A DNA stretch of 64,000 bases from an uncultured Bacteroidales bacterium. GTDB taxonomy: Bacteria; Bacteroidota; Bacteroidia; Bacteroidales; UBA932. The stretch's first letter is position 1; each line of letters begins with the position of its first letter. Below the pieces are notes generated by a model. It did no database searches, was not told the DNA's origin, and was given only the letters and a program-made list of their open reading frames with translations. The stretch is from positions 81,813 to 145,812 of the forward strand of contig CASEOO010000030.1 of assembly GCA_949289565.1 (NCBI GenBank), read 5' to 3'. Below are positions 36,757 through 45,882 of this stretch, in pieces. A program made the position numbers and the translations under genes.

Positions 36757-36791
36757 AAATTGTTCTATATGTCCATACATAAACGATGATG

Positions 36792-36799
36792 CAAAAATA
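36792..36799 (-). promoter_or_regulatory. Predicted -7 box of the ROK kinase-isomerase operon
   Basis: TATTTTTG on the minus strand, 36 bp before ATG 36756. Divergent from the susC promoter. Confidence 0.55.
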
Positions 36800-36890
36800 A
36801 ATAATTAATTTTAATAAAACCATAGAAAATCGTGGAAATCATACACATTTCATGATTATATGCAATTCTTTGTATATTTCATTGACAAAA

Positions 36891-36922
36891 TTGTTGTTTT
36901 TATGATAAAAATTTTATCTTTG
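36891..36922 (+). promoter_or_regulatory. Promoter of the susC operon
   Basis: TTGTTG at 36891-36896 and TATCTTTG at 36915-36922, 18 bp apart. The leader to susC is about 45 nt. I found no clear copy of the GntR palindrome seen at 50476-50501. Confidence 0.7.
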
Positions 36923-36975
36923 CACAATGTTAATATGTTCAAACAAATAACTGTTTTCTTTTAACACTAAAAATT

Positions 36976-39900
36976 ATGAGGCTAATAACTTTCAATGAAG
37001 AAAAATGCGTCCGGAAATCCCGGCTGCCGCTCTTTTTGGCCGCCGTTGCGCTTTCCTGCATTTTCAGCATGCACGAGTCGCTGGCGCAAGACGCGATCAC
37101 AGTGACCGGGCTTATCACTGATTCGGGGTCTCCTGCCCAGCCGATAGCCGGAGCGGCTGTCATGATCAAGGGGACAAATTCTGGCGTGTCATCAAATCCT
37201 GACGGAACATATACTATAGAGGTGCCGTCTCCAGATGCTACGCTTGTCTTTACGTTTTTCGGTTTGAAGACAGAAGAAATTCCCGTGCAGGGCAGATCTG
37301 TCATCAATGTATCGCTGGAGGAAGATTCGATTCTTCTGGATGCCGTTGTGGCTGTCGGTTATGGAACCATGAAGAAATCCGACCTGACGGGTTCTGTGGC
37401 TTCTGTCAAGTCCGACTTGATGGAAAACAAGCCTATCTCCTCGTTTGACAATGCTTTGAGAGGCCAGATAGCCGGAGTTGTAGTCACTCAGTCTGACGGA
37501 GCTCCGGGAGGAGGAGCATCCATCAGGATCAGGGGAACGAGCTCTATCAACGGCACAAATGAACCTCTGTATGTTATAGACGGGGTTCCGCTTATCAGTG
37601 AGTCCGTCGGGGACGGATACGGTGTCAAAATCAATCCTCTTACCAGCCTTAACAGCAACGATATCGAATCTATCGAAGTACTGAAGGACGCTTCTGCTAC
37701 GGCTATTTACGGCGCCAGGGGAGCAAACGGAGTGATACTTGTCACTACCAAGAAAGGCTCGGAAGGCCGCGGCCAGCTCCAGTTCAGCGCCACCGGCTCC
37801 ATCGCTATACCGGAGCAGGCGTACGAGATGCTCGATGGTCCTCAGCTAGCCCAGCTTGGAAAGGAGGCCTATGAAAATGCAGGCATGCCCGTGCCTTCCT
37901 ATTTTCAGGACCCTTCATCAGTCAAGACTGAGACAGACTGGATGGACGAGATCTTCCGCGTGGCATATACGCAGAATTACCAGCTGAATTTCAGTGGGGG
38001 GGGGGAGAAGGTAAAATACAACTTCTCTGCCGGATATTTCGACCAGCAAGGCATCATCATCAACACTGATTTCAACAAATGGACCTACAGAGGAAATGTC
38101 AATGCTGACATAAACAAGTACATCAGCTTCGGCACCTCTGTCGGATATACTCAGTCGCAGTCCAGCGGCTACGGCCATACGGCCAGCTACTTGAGCCTGA
38201 TGTCCATGGCTTATGACATGAACCCTGCCGTGCCTGTCAGAGATGAGAATGGCGAATATACATACAGGAACAACCTTTCTTCCTCTACAGGGAACATCGG
38301 AGGCAACCCTGTTGCCACTGCATATGAGACAGATATGGTGAACAAACAGAACCGTGTGACGGGAAATATTTTTGCCGATATCAAATTCCTGGGAAATGAC
38401 AAGCTCGTGTTCCGTACCTCATTAGGCATAGATGATATATTCAGCACGGACAAATCTTTCATTCCTAACAACCTGGCAGTCGGCGAGGACGGACCTGGAA
38501 AAGGTGACGTGTCGGATTTCACCACCAAGACATGGGTGCTTGAAAACACGTTGACCTACAAAGATACCTGGAAAAAGCACAGCCTGACGGCAATGGTGGG
38601 CCAGACTGCACAGAAATTCACACAGGAAATCATCCGTATGGGCGTGAAAGGATTCGAGGACAACAGGCTCGGATACCACAATCTCGGAGCAGGCGGCGAT
38701 CCGTGGCTTTATCAGACAAACGATTCAGAATGGAGTATGCTGTCATATATAGCCAGAATCCACTATTCCTACGATGACAGATACCTCTTTACATTTACCG
38801 GACGTGTCGACGGTTCTTCTAAGTTCGGCGCGAACAACAAATACGGTTTCTTCCCTTCCGGGGCGTTTGCATGGAGAATTTCAGAAGAAAAATTCATGCA
38901 GGATCTGCCGAATCTGTCAAATCTCAAGCTCCGTCTCAGCTACGGCCTTGTGGGAAATGCCGGCCTGTCGCCATACCAGTCCCAGGGAAATCTCGTGACT
39001 GTAGCTCCTCCGTTCGGCGACAGCATGAACAATACCGGATATGCGCCTCTGACCATCCCTAATGCGGACCTGTCATGGGAGTCCACTGCGCAGTTCAATG
39101 TCGGCCTGGATGTCGGCCTCTTCGACAGCAGGCTCAGCCTTACAGCAGATTTCTATAGAAAGCACACATATGACCTGCTCTATCCTGTGGATGTTCCAGG
39201 CTACTCAGGCTACCTGTTCTCCACCAGAAACCTGGGCGACCTGAGCAACACCGGATGGGAGCTCTCCATCACAGGTGTTCCGTTCGATACCGGGAATTTC
39301 AGCTGGACATCCACGTTCAACATTTCCGGAAATGTCACCATGATCGAGAAGTTGAACGTCGCTGACGGCCAGACGTCAGGAACAAGCGAGCTGAGGATGG
39401 TGGCCGGCCAGAAATACGGAAACATCTGGGGTTACAAAACGAATGGCATAGCCCAGCTCGGCGAGGACCTCACGCAGGTGGCCCAGATGACCAACAGGCC
39501 TCTCGTAGCCGGCGAGCAGAAATATCAGGACATAAACGATGACGGCATCATCGACACCGACGACCAGACAGTCCTCGGAAACATCTTCCCTGACTTTACA
39601 TTCGGTTTCAACAATACATTTGTATACAAGAACCTGAACGTAAACCTCTTCCTCGAAGGTTCAGTAGGCAATGAGATTATAAACTACACCAGGAAGGAGC
39701 TTGAATCCATGACCGGCGCCATGAACTGCATCACCACCACTCTGGACAGGTGGACTCCGTCCAATCCTGACGCTTCCCTGCCGAGAGCTGACGCCAACCC
39801 TAATTCCACTGCCTTCTCTGACCGCTGGATAGAAGACGGCTCATATCTGCGCATCCGCGACCTGACCATCGGGTACACTATCCCGCGCAAGAAACTGAAA

Positions 39901-40053
39901 GACATAGCCAATATAAATGTGTTCGTTTCCTTCGAGAATCTCTACACTTTCACCAAGTATTCAGGAAACGACCCTTCTATCGGAGGCGGACAGGACAACA
40001 ACCTCTATCCGACATCACGTAAATGCTCCCTCGGAGTGACATTGACATTTTAA
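36976..40053 (+). CDS. susC: SusC/RagA-family TonB-linked outer membrane protein
   Basis: Outer-membrane barrel that imports oligosaccharides with energy from TonB, capped by SusD. After a signal peptide (ending ESLAQD) comes a carboxypeptidase-like repeat domain (GLITDSGSPAQPIAGAAVMI), then the plug with VAVGYGTMKKSDLTGSVASV and RIRGTSSINGTNEPLYVIDG. The rest is the barrel, ending in VTLTF. 1025 residues, normal. A run of ten G residues at 37996-38005 encodes the GGG in FSGGGEKVKYN; the frame is intact here. Co-transcribed with susD, 11 bp on. Confidence 0.97.
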   Translation: MRLITFNEEKCVRKSRLPLFLAAVALSCIFSMHESLAQDAITVTGLITDSGSPAQPIAGAAVMIKGTNSGVSSNPDGTYTIEVPSPDATLVFTFFGLKTEEIPVQGRSVINVSLEEDSILLDAVVAVGYGTMKKSDLTGSVASVKSDLMENKPISSFDNALRGQIAGVVVTQSDGAPGGGASIRIRGTSSINGTNEPLYVIDGVPLISESVGDGYGVKINPLTSLNSNDIESIEVLKDASATAIYGARGANGVILVTTKKGSEGRGQLQFSATGSIAIPEQAYEMLDGPQLAQLGKEAYENAGMPVPSYFQDPSSVKTETDWMDEIFRVAYTQNYQLNFSGGGEKVKYNFSAGYFDQQGIIINTDFNKWTYRGNVNADINKYISFGTSVGYTQSQSSGYGHTASYLSLMSMAYDMNPAVPVRDENGEYTYRNNLSSSTGNIGGNPVATAYETDMVNKQNRVTGNIFADIKFLGNDKLVFRTSLGIDDIFSTDKSFIPNNLAVGEDGPGKGDVSDFTTKTWVLENTLTYKDTWKKHSLTAMVGQTAQKFTQEIIRMGVKGFEDNRLGYHNLGAGGDPWLYQTNDSEWSMLSYIARIHYSYDDRYLFTFTGRVDGSSKFGANNKYGFFPSGAFAWRISEEKFMQDLPNLSNLKLRLSYGLVGNAGLSPYQSQGNLVTVAPPFGDSMNNTGYAPLTIPNADLSWESTAQFNVGLDVGLFDSRLSLTADFYRKHTYDLLYPVDVPGYSGYLFSTRNLGDLSNTGWELSITGVPFDTGNFSWTSTFNISGNVTMIEKLNVADGQTSGTSELRMVAGQKYGNIWGYKTNGIAQLGEDLTQVAQMTNRPLVAGEQKYQDINDDGIIDTDDQTVLGNIFPDFTFGFNNTFVYKNLNVNLFLEGSVGNEIINYTRKELESMTGAMNCITTTLDRWTPSNPDASLPRADANPNSTAFSDRWIEDGSYLRIRDLTIGYTIPRKKLKDIANINVFVSFENLYTFTKYSGNDPSIGGGQDNNLYPTSRKCSLGVTLTF
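37996..38005 (+). repeat. G10 homopolymer inside susC
   Basis: Ten consecutive G within codons for S-GGG-E about one third into the gene. A one-base slip would truncate the transporter near residue 345. Confidence 0.9.
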
Positions 40054-40064
40054 ATGATCCTGAC

Positions 40065-41615
40065 ATGAAAAATTTTCTGAAAATATTGATTTCCACGGCC
40101 ATGGGGTCCGCAGCAGTCGTTTCCTGTGCAGGATTCCTGGATGAAGAGCCGATGTCCAACATCACGGACAAAAACTATTATTCTACCGAGACAGATGCCG
40201 AGGGTGCTGTAAACGCCATTTATGAAACCGTAGGCATAGGCTCTGTCACAGCCTATACTGGAGAAGGCAATGCGAACACTCCTTACGGAGGTGTTTTCTT
40301 CAATGCTTTCTGGCTTATCCAGGATCTGTTCTCTGACAATGCGACACATGATCTGTGGTCATATGCCAATTTCGACAATTTCAGCCTTGACGAGACTGAC
40401 GGAAACCTCAAGACCCTTTGGTATTCATTCTACAGGTCCATAAATACTGCCAATGTAGCCGTCAAGAGAATCCCTGCCATAGATATGGACGAGCAGAAAC
40501 GGAACCATCTCGTAGGAGAAGCCCGGTTCTGGAGAGGCCTGCTTTATGGAGAACTGGTGAAGTTCTGGGGAGATGTCCCTCTCATGCAGGAGCCTACCGA
40601 AGGCGTGGACAATCTCTTCGATGTGGTCAGGGAAGACCAGATAAAGGTGCTGGATGAAGCCTTGAAGGACTTGCAGTACGCTATTGACAATCTGATGGAC
40701 GGTTACCGTTCCGGATATGGAAGGGCTGATGCCGTCATGGCCAAAGCCGTATATGCGAAGGTCGCGCTGATAAAGGCCGCCAGGACACATGCGTCAGAAG
40801 ACTGGCAGGTTGTGGCTGACTATTGCAATGACGTGATAGAGTCTCACAAGTATGACCTGTATGATGACTACGCGGACAATTTCAAGATAAGCAACGAACA
40901 CGGCATAGAGTCAGTGGTTTCCATCAATTACCAGAAAATCTCGGACCTCTGGGGCTCGCAGTTCAATGTCGCCCTTCTTCCGAGCGAGATTCTTTCTAAC
41001 AGTCCGAACGGAGATGAAGGACCGTCGAACGCTAATTACTGGATAGAGCCTACTGCTGACCTGTATGAATCGTTTGAGAACGGGGACACCAGGCGCGACG
41101 TGACTATCATGTCTGAATACACATACAGTGACGGAAGCTCTATAATTTTTGCTGAATCAGCCAAGTATCCGTATTACTATTGCAAATATTGGGATCGCGA
41201 AGCTGAGCCTCAGGGGCTGAACAGCGACCAGAATTATCCTTATATGAGGTATTCAGAGGTGCTCCTCATGTATGCAGAGGCTTTGAATGAAGTCAACAAC
41301 GGCCCTACAGAACAGGCTTATGACGCCATAAACCAGGTGAGGGACAGGGCGTTCCAGGATGGCGGCAGCGGAATTCATAATCTCAGCGGGCTGTCATATA
41401 CACAGTTCAGAAAGGCGATTCTGGACGAAAGGCGCTGGGAACTGGCTCTGGAAGGTTCGAGATGGTTCGATCTGGTACGTCTTTCCACGAATTTCACTGG
41501 AGACATCAAGGCCGTGAAACCGAACTCTTTCCCGGATGAAAAGCACAAGCTTCTTCCTATTCCGCAGTATGAAAGGCTTCTGAATGACAAGATTTCTCAG
41601 AATGAAGGTTATTAA
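40065..41615 (+). CDS. susD: SusD/RagB-family glycan-binding lipoprotein
   Basis: Surface lipoprotein that forms the lid of the SusC barrel and binds glycan. The lipobox cysteine is residue 21 (AAVVSC). The N-terminus CAGFLDEEPMSNITDKNYYS, the region RNHLVGEARFWRGLLYGELVKFWGDVP-like helices, and the C-terminal LDERRWELALEGSRWFDLVR are SusD hallmarks. ATG 40065 gives 516 residues; the frame upstream overlaps the susC end. 11 bp after susC and 12 bp before the GH92 gene. Confidence 0.96.
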   Translation: MKNFLKILISTAMGSAAVVSCAGFLDEEPMSNITDKNYYSTETDAEGAVNAIYETVGIGSVTAYTGEGNANTPYGGVFFNAFWLIQDLFSDNATHDLWSYANFDNFSLDETDGNLKTLWYSFYRSINTANVAVKRIPAIDMDEQKRNHLVGEARFWRGLLYGELVKFWGDVPLMQEPTEGVDNLFDVVREDQIKVLDEALKDLQYAIDNLMDGYRSGYGRADAVMAKAVYAKVALIKAARTHASEDWQVVADYCNDVIESHKYDLYDDYADNFKISNEHGIESVVSINYQKISDLWGSQFNVALLPSEILSNSPNGDEGPSNANYWIEPTADLYESFENGDTRRDVTIMSEYTYSDGSSIIFAESAKYPYYYCKYWDREAEPQGLNSDQNYPYMRYSEVLLMYAEALNEVNNGPTEQAYDAINQVRDRAFQDGGSGIHNLSGLSYTQFRKAILDERRWELALEGSRWFDLVRLSTNFTGDIKAVKPNSFPDEKHKLLPIPQYERLLNDKISQNEGY

Positions 41616-41627
41616 AATCAGGAATTC

Positions 41628-44345
41628 ATGAAATTATACAATATCATAACCATTGCCTTTGGCCTGGCCATAGCTTCGTCTGCGGCGGCGTCCCACAGGA
41701 ATATTGCCGTCGAGGCATCGGCGGCCGCCTCGGACTGTCTTCCTTCATGCGAAGCCTCAAAGGTGAACGACGGCCTGGCCAGATATGACGGCGTGGGCGA
41801 GTGGGCATGTGACGGCTCTGTCACGTCCTGGGGCGAGATGCATATGCCTTGGATACAGCTGGACTGGGGCAAAGAGGTTTGCATAGACCGGGTCGTCCTG
41901 TATGACAGAGTGTCCATGGACGAGCATACCGCAGGCGGAAGCCTTATTTTCAGCGACGGTTCTGAAATCAGCGTGACCCAGATTCCGAATGACGGCTCTC
42001 CGAAAAGCATTTCTTTCCCGGCCAAGACGGTCACATGGCTCCGTTTCGAGGCCACTGACGGAAACGGCAGGAACATAGGCTTGTCCGAGATAGAAGTTTT
42101 CGAGGCTGAAAATGAAGATGCCAGATATGTAGAATGGGTGGACCCTTATATAGAAACCACCCGCGGCAGATGGTTCTTCTGCACTCCTGGAGGGCTTCCT
42201 ATGGGAATGGTGGCGGCGCACGCTTTCACCAGGAACAAGAATCAGGGCGGCGGAGGATACAACTACAATTTCAATGAAATTTCAGGCTTCTCCCAGATAA
42301 ACGACTGGATGATTTCAGGCCCGAATATCATGCCTGTTACAGGAGCTGTGAATCCTCTCATGGGGATGGAGGGCTGGAAATCTGAATTCAGCCATGACTG
42401 CGAGATCATACAGCCGGGATATCACAAGCTTTTTCTGGACAGATATCGCACATGGGTGGAATACACTTCTACTGACAGGGTGGTTTTCTACAATATAAGC
42501 TATACTGACGGCGGAGCTGACGCCGGCCTGATAGTGGATGCAGGAAGCATCCTCGGGAACTGTTCCATGAATGATGCTGTGCTTTACAAGCTTGATGACC
42601 ACACTGTGGCAGGCGAGTTCATGACCACAGACAGGTTCTGGGGCGGTCCGGACAGCGTGGGCCTGTACTTCGTTCTGGAGTCTGACTGTTCTTTCAGCTC
42701 TGTGGACAGCTGGAGCGAGAAAGGCATCCTGCCTGACACTGACATGATAGCAGGAGATGATGCAGGAATGCTGCTCCGTTTCGATCTGGATGGCGGCCGT
42801 CAGGTGAAGGTGAAGATAGCTATGTCTTATACCAGCATCGAAAATGCCGCTGAAAATCTGAAAACAGAGCTCCCTGGATGGGATTTTTATGCTGTGCGAG
42901 ACGAGGCTCAGTCTATATGGGACGGAATGCTCGGCAGAATCGACGTGCAGGGCGGAACAGCCGCGCAGAAAGTGAAATTCTATACGGATCTGTGGCATGT
43001 CCTTCTCGGAAGGCATAAAATCAACGATGTGAATGGAAGTTATCCTGACTATGCATGGGGAAAATACACAGACCACAGGACAGCGGACACTATGAAAGTA
43101 CGCCAGCTGCCTCTGGATGCATCAGGAGTTCCTGTCCACAATATGTACGGGTTCGACGGCCTCTGGCTTACACAGTGGAATATAAATATCCTCTGGGGCC
43201 TGGCTTGGCCGGAAATTCTGGATGACTTCACAGCGAATCTAGTGCAGTATGCGGACAACGGCGGACTGCTTCCGAGGGGAGGATGCGCTGGCGGATATTC
43301 ATTCATCATGACAGGATGCCCGTCTACAAGCATGATAGTCAGCGCCTATATGCGCGGACTGCTCCGCAAAGCTGATCCGGAGCACGCTTTTGAAGTTATG
43401 AAAAGGAATCATCTGCCTGGCGGCATGATGAGCTGGGAGAGCGCGGATGACCTGAAGTTCTATATCAGGCACGGATACTGTCCTGAAAATGCAGGCAAGA
43501 CTCTTCAGTGGGCTTTTGAAGACTGGGGGCTGTCCCGCATGGCGGCCAAGCTGGGGAAAAAGGCCGATGCCCGTGAATTCGAGCGGCGCTCTCACGGATG
43601 GACGTCCCTTTTCAATCATGACCAGAAGATGATTTTCCCGAAAGACCGCGGCGGAAACTGGACGAATCTGGACCCTCTGAGCAACAAAGGCTGGGTAGAG
43701 TGCAATTCATGGCAGTCTACATGGTATACACCTCATGATTTTCCTCGTCTGACAGGCTTGATGGGCGGCTCAGATGCCTTCTGCGAGAAGCTCGACTACG
43801 CTTTCAGACAGGCGGAAGCCTATGATTTCGTCTATGCATATGGCGGAGGCTATATCAGCTATGCGAACCAGCCAGGATGCTCGAATGCCCATCTGTTCTC
43901 CTATGGAGGCCAGCCATGGCTCACCCAGTACTGGGTCCGCAGGGTGAAGGAGCAGGCATATGGAGGCATCACTCCTGACAAGGGATATGGCGGACATGAC
44001 GAAGACCAGGGCCAGATGGGAGGCGTCAGTGCTCTTATGGCCATGGGGCTGTTCAGTGTCACCGGAGCAGAGTCCGACACTCCGTATTACGATATCACAT
44101 CGCCGATATTCGACCGTGTCACCATCAAGCTGAACCAGGATTACTATTCCGGAGAGGAATTCGTGATAACCGCTTACGGAAACTCGGCAGAAAACTGCTA
44201 CATTCAGAAAGCCTCAGTGAACGGAAAAGACTGGAACTGGTTCCAGATAGACCATCAGACCGTCTCTGAAGGAGGCACACTGGAGCTTTGGCTCGGGAAT
44301 GTCCCTGCCAGAGACTGGGGAAAACAGAAATACATGAACGAATAA
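41628..44345 (+). CDS. GH92 family alpha-mannosidase with N-terminal F5/8-type domain
   Basis: Calcium-dependent exo-alpha-mannosidase that removes terminal mannose with inversion. A signal peptide (to ~residue 22) is followed by a galactose-binding-like/F5-8 type C domain (residues ~25-160, ending IGLSEIEVFEA). The GH92 fold begins at VDPYIETTRGRWFFCTPGG. Family blocks include PHDFPRLTGLMGG and, near residue 790, GYGGHDEDQGQMGG, whose acidic residues match the catalytic-base region. 905 residues. Linkage specificity (1,2, 1,3 or other) cannot be read from sequence. The key hydrolase of the locus. Confidence 0.92.
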   Translation: MKLYNIITIAFGLAIASSAAASHRNIAVEASAAASDCLPSCEASKVNDGLARYDGVGEWACDGSVTSWGEMHMPWIQLDWGKEVCIDRVVLYDRVSMDEHTAGGSLIFSDGSEISVTQIPNDGSPKSISFPAKTVTWLRFEATDGNGRNIGLSEIEVFEAENEDARYVEWVDPYIETTRGRWFFCTPGGLPMGMVAAHAFTRNKNQGGGGYNYNFNEISGFSQINDWMISGPNIMPVTGAVNPLMGMEGWKSEFSHDCEIIQPGYHKLFLDRYRTWVEYTSTDRVVFYNISYTDGGADAGLIVDAGSILGNCSMNDAVLYKLDDHTVAGEFMTTDRFWGGPDSVGLYFVLESDCSFSSVDSWSEKGILPDTDMIAGDDAGMLLRFDLDGGRQVKVKIAMSYTSIENAAENLKTELPGWDFYAVRDEAQSIWDGMLGRIDVQGGTAAQKVKFYTDLWHVLLGRHKINDVNGSYPDYAWGKYTDHRTADTMKVRQLPLDASGVPVHNMYGFDGLWLTQWNINILWGLAWPEILDDFTANLVQYADNGGLLPRGGCAGGYSFIMTGCPSTSMIVSAYMRGLLRKADPEHAFEVMKRNHLPGGMMSWESADDLKFYIRHGYCPENAGKTLQWAFEDWGLSRMAAKLGKKADAREFERRSHGWTSLFNHDQKMIFPKDRGGNWTNLDPLSNKGWVECNSWQSTWYTPHDFPRLTGLMGGSDAFCEKLDYAFRQAEAYDFVYAYGGGYISYANQPGCSNAHLFSYGGQPWLTQYWVRRVKEQAYGGITPDKGYGGHDEDQGQMGGVSALMAMGLFSVTGAESDTPYYDITSPIFDRVTIKLNQDYYSGEEFVITAYGNSAENCYIQKASVNGKDWNWFQIDHQTVSEGGTLELWLGNVPARDWGKQKYMNE

Positions 44346-44357
44346 AACCAGAATGCA

Positions 44358-44879
44358 ATGAAAACCAATGCTATCATAAAATTCTGCCTGGCGGCAATGT
44401 CCTGCGCCATGCTTTTCAGCTGCGCTCAGAAACTGGAGTCAGGCAAGGAGTATCCGATACTCGAAATCGGAGATGCCGACGTGGTCTACGAACTGGATCA
44501 GGTCATGCAGAACTCTGAGGATGTAAAACCATATTTTTCTTTCTTCAATGATGTGAAGCTCACGGTCAGCTACCGTGACAGCAAACCTGACAAAATCGTT
44601 TTTGACGACAGCGGAGTGCCTTTCCGTGTCACCGGAGCCGATGTGAAGTACGACGGTGTCCTGAATGCCGAATGGGAGATAAACTCGGCCTCAAGCCCGT
44701 ATGAAATACGTATCAAGGGCACTGAAACTGTCATCTGCTATATGGCTAAAGACCGTTCCATCACTTTCCCGTTCAAGCTGGGCGCTCCGTCGAACCAGTA
44801 TGAATACCGTTTTGTCGTTGCTGACCAGGCAGGGGAGGATGCTGGTGGAGACGAGTCCGGCACTTCTGATGAACAATAA
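44358..44879 (+). CDS. Lipoprotein of unknown function in the mannoside locus
   Basis: A 173-residue secreted lipoprotein: the lipobox is AMLFSC with the cysteine at residue 22. The mature part looks like a small beta-sandwich and ends in an acidic D/E/G/S-rich tail (GEDAGGDESGTSDEQ). I do not recognise the family with certainty. Its place between GH92 and another lipoprotein suggests a surface glycan-binding or accessory role; this is inferred from position only. Confidence 0.75.
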   Translation: MKTNAIIKFCLAAMSCAMLFSCAQKLESGKEYPILEIGDADVVYELDQVMQNSEDVKPYFSFFNDVKLTVSYRDSKPDKIVFDDSGVPFRVTGADVKYDGVLNAEWEINSASSPYEIRIKGTETVICYMAKDRSITFPFKLGAPSNQYEYRFVVADQAGEDAGGDESGTSDEQ

Positions 44880-44901
44880 GATGAACGAAAAATTTTGAAT
44901 C

Positions 44902-45882
44902 ATGAAAAAGTACATTAAATATATTGCGGCCGTCCTTGTGGCCGCCGCTGTGGCCGGATGCATGGAGTTTCTTTCAGTGAACCATCCGGAATCAGCTCCG
45001 GTGGATTCCACATTCGAAGCCTCTTTCGAAGTGTCTGCGGAAGTCGATCCTGATTTGGGAGACACCAGAGGCACGGTGCTCGTAGGTGTCCTCGCTCCAG
45101 TGTCATGGAATCCTGCAGAGAATATCACTGTTACATATTCGTCCTCTGACATGCCGGGAGGTGCCGTGACAGATGCACCTATGCGCCTGGTCACTGATGC
45201 CGACCTGAATGCAGACGGCAAGACCTGGCCGGTCATCATGACTGAAAGGCTCGGAATGCAGGGAAACTATGAACCTATGCAGTGGGTGGCATTCCTTTCC
45301 ACTATGTCTCATACATGGAATCCGGGAGATAAATTTACGGGAACAGTGAAGGTCTCCGTGAAGACAGGGTCTGAAAACATCAAGGCGAATCTGGCATACT
45401 TCATTGGAAACCAGCAGGACGGAGTGAATACTGATCCTCAGTATTATCTTCTCCACAAGCAGCCGTTCGAAACTACGGGAGGGTCGAATGCCGTTATCGA
45501 CTATACTCTGCCGAAGATGTTCTACATCACTCCGGATGCCTTCACCTGGGAAGACATCGTGGCCGTGAACTTCGACCCTGCCATACAGGTGGACGGGAAG
45601 GATTCCCCTCTTCTGGGTGCTGAGGAAGTTTATCTCATGGCTGAGGCCACATACAATTCCGGAGCAGACAAGGTCACGGTGGATGAAATCAGCGCCAAGA
45701 CCCTCATGATGAAATCCGACCGTATTTTCAAGCTCTATATCTATCCGCACGAATTCTTCGGTATTCCTGCCGGGACGGAAATAGAGAAAATCACTTTCTG
45801 GTTCGTGAACAAGGACAAGAGCGTGGAGGTGAAGAATCCGTCCACGGGCGAGCCGTTCACTTCAGATATTAACAATATATGA
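44902..45882 (+). CDS. DUF4961-like surface lipoprotein
   Basis: Lipoprotein with lipobox VAGC (cysteine at residue 20) and a beta-rich body. The layout, with an N-terminal Ig-like part (FEASFEVSAEVDP) and a C-terminal part with phrases such as KIYLMAEATY-like strands (AEEVYLMAEATYNSG), resembles DUF4961 proteins seen next to SusD in other polysaccharide loci; that assignment is from memory and uncertain. 326 residues. Its stop overlaps the esterase start by 4 bp, so the two are translationally coupled. Confidence 0.72.
   Translation: MKKYIKYIAAVLVAAAVAGCMEFLSVNHPESAPVDSTFEASFEVSAEVDPDLGDTRGTVLVGVLAPVSWNPAENITVTYSSSDMPGGAVTDAPMRLVTDADLNADGKTWPVIMTERLGMQGNYEPMQWVAFLSTMSHTWNPGDKFTGTVKVSVKTGSENIKANLAYFIGNQQDGVNTDPQYYLLHKQPFETTGGSNAVIDYTLPKMFYITPDAFTWEDIVAVNFDPAIQVDGKDSPLLGAEEVYLMAEATYNSGADKVTVDEISAKTLMMKSDRIFKLYIYPHEFFGIPAGTEIEKITFWFVNKDKSVEVKNPSTGEPFTSDINNI

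Noticed and set aside
36923..36950. Copy of the GntR palindrome downstream of the susC promoter box
   Set aside because: Only one half site is partly similar (about 7 of 10 bases) and spacing differs; the rest of the similarity comes from the promoter box itself.
42315..43076. 253-codon minus-strand frame inside GH92
   Set aside because: Antisense shadow of a gene with strong family motifs; no independent support.
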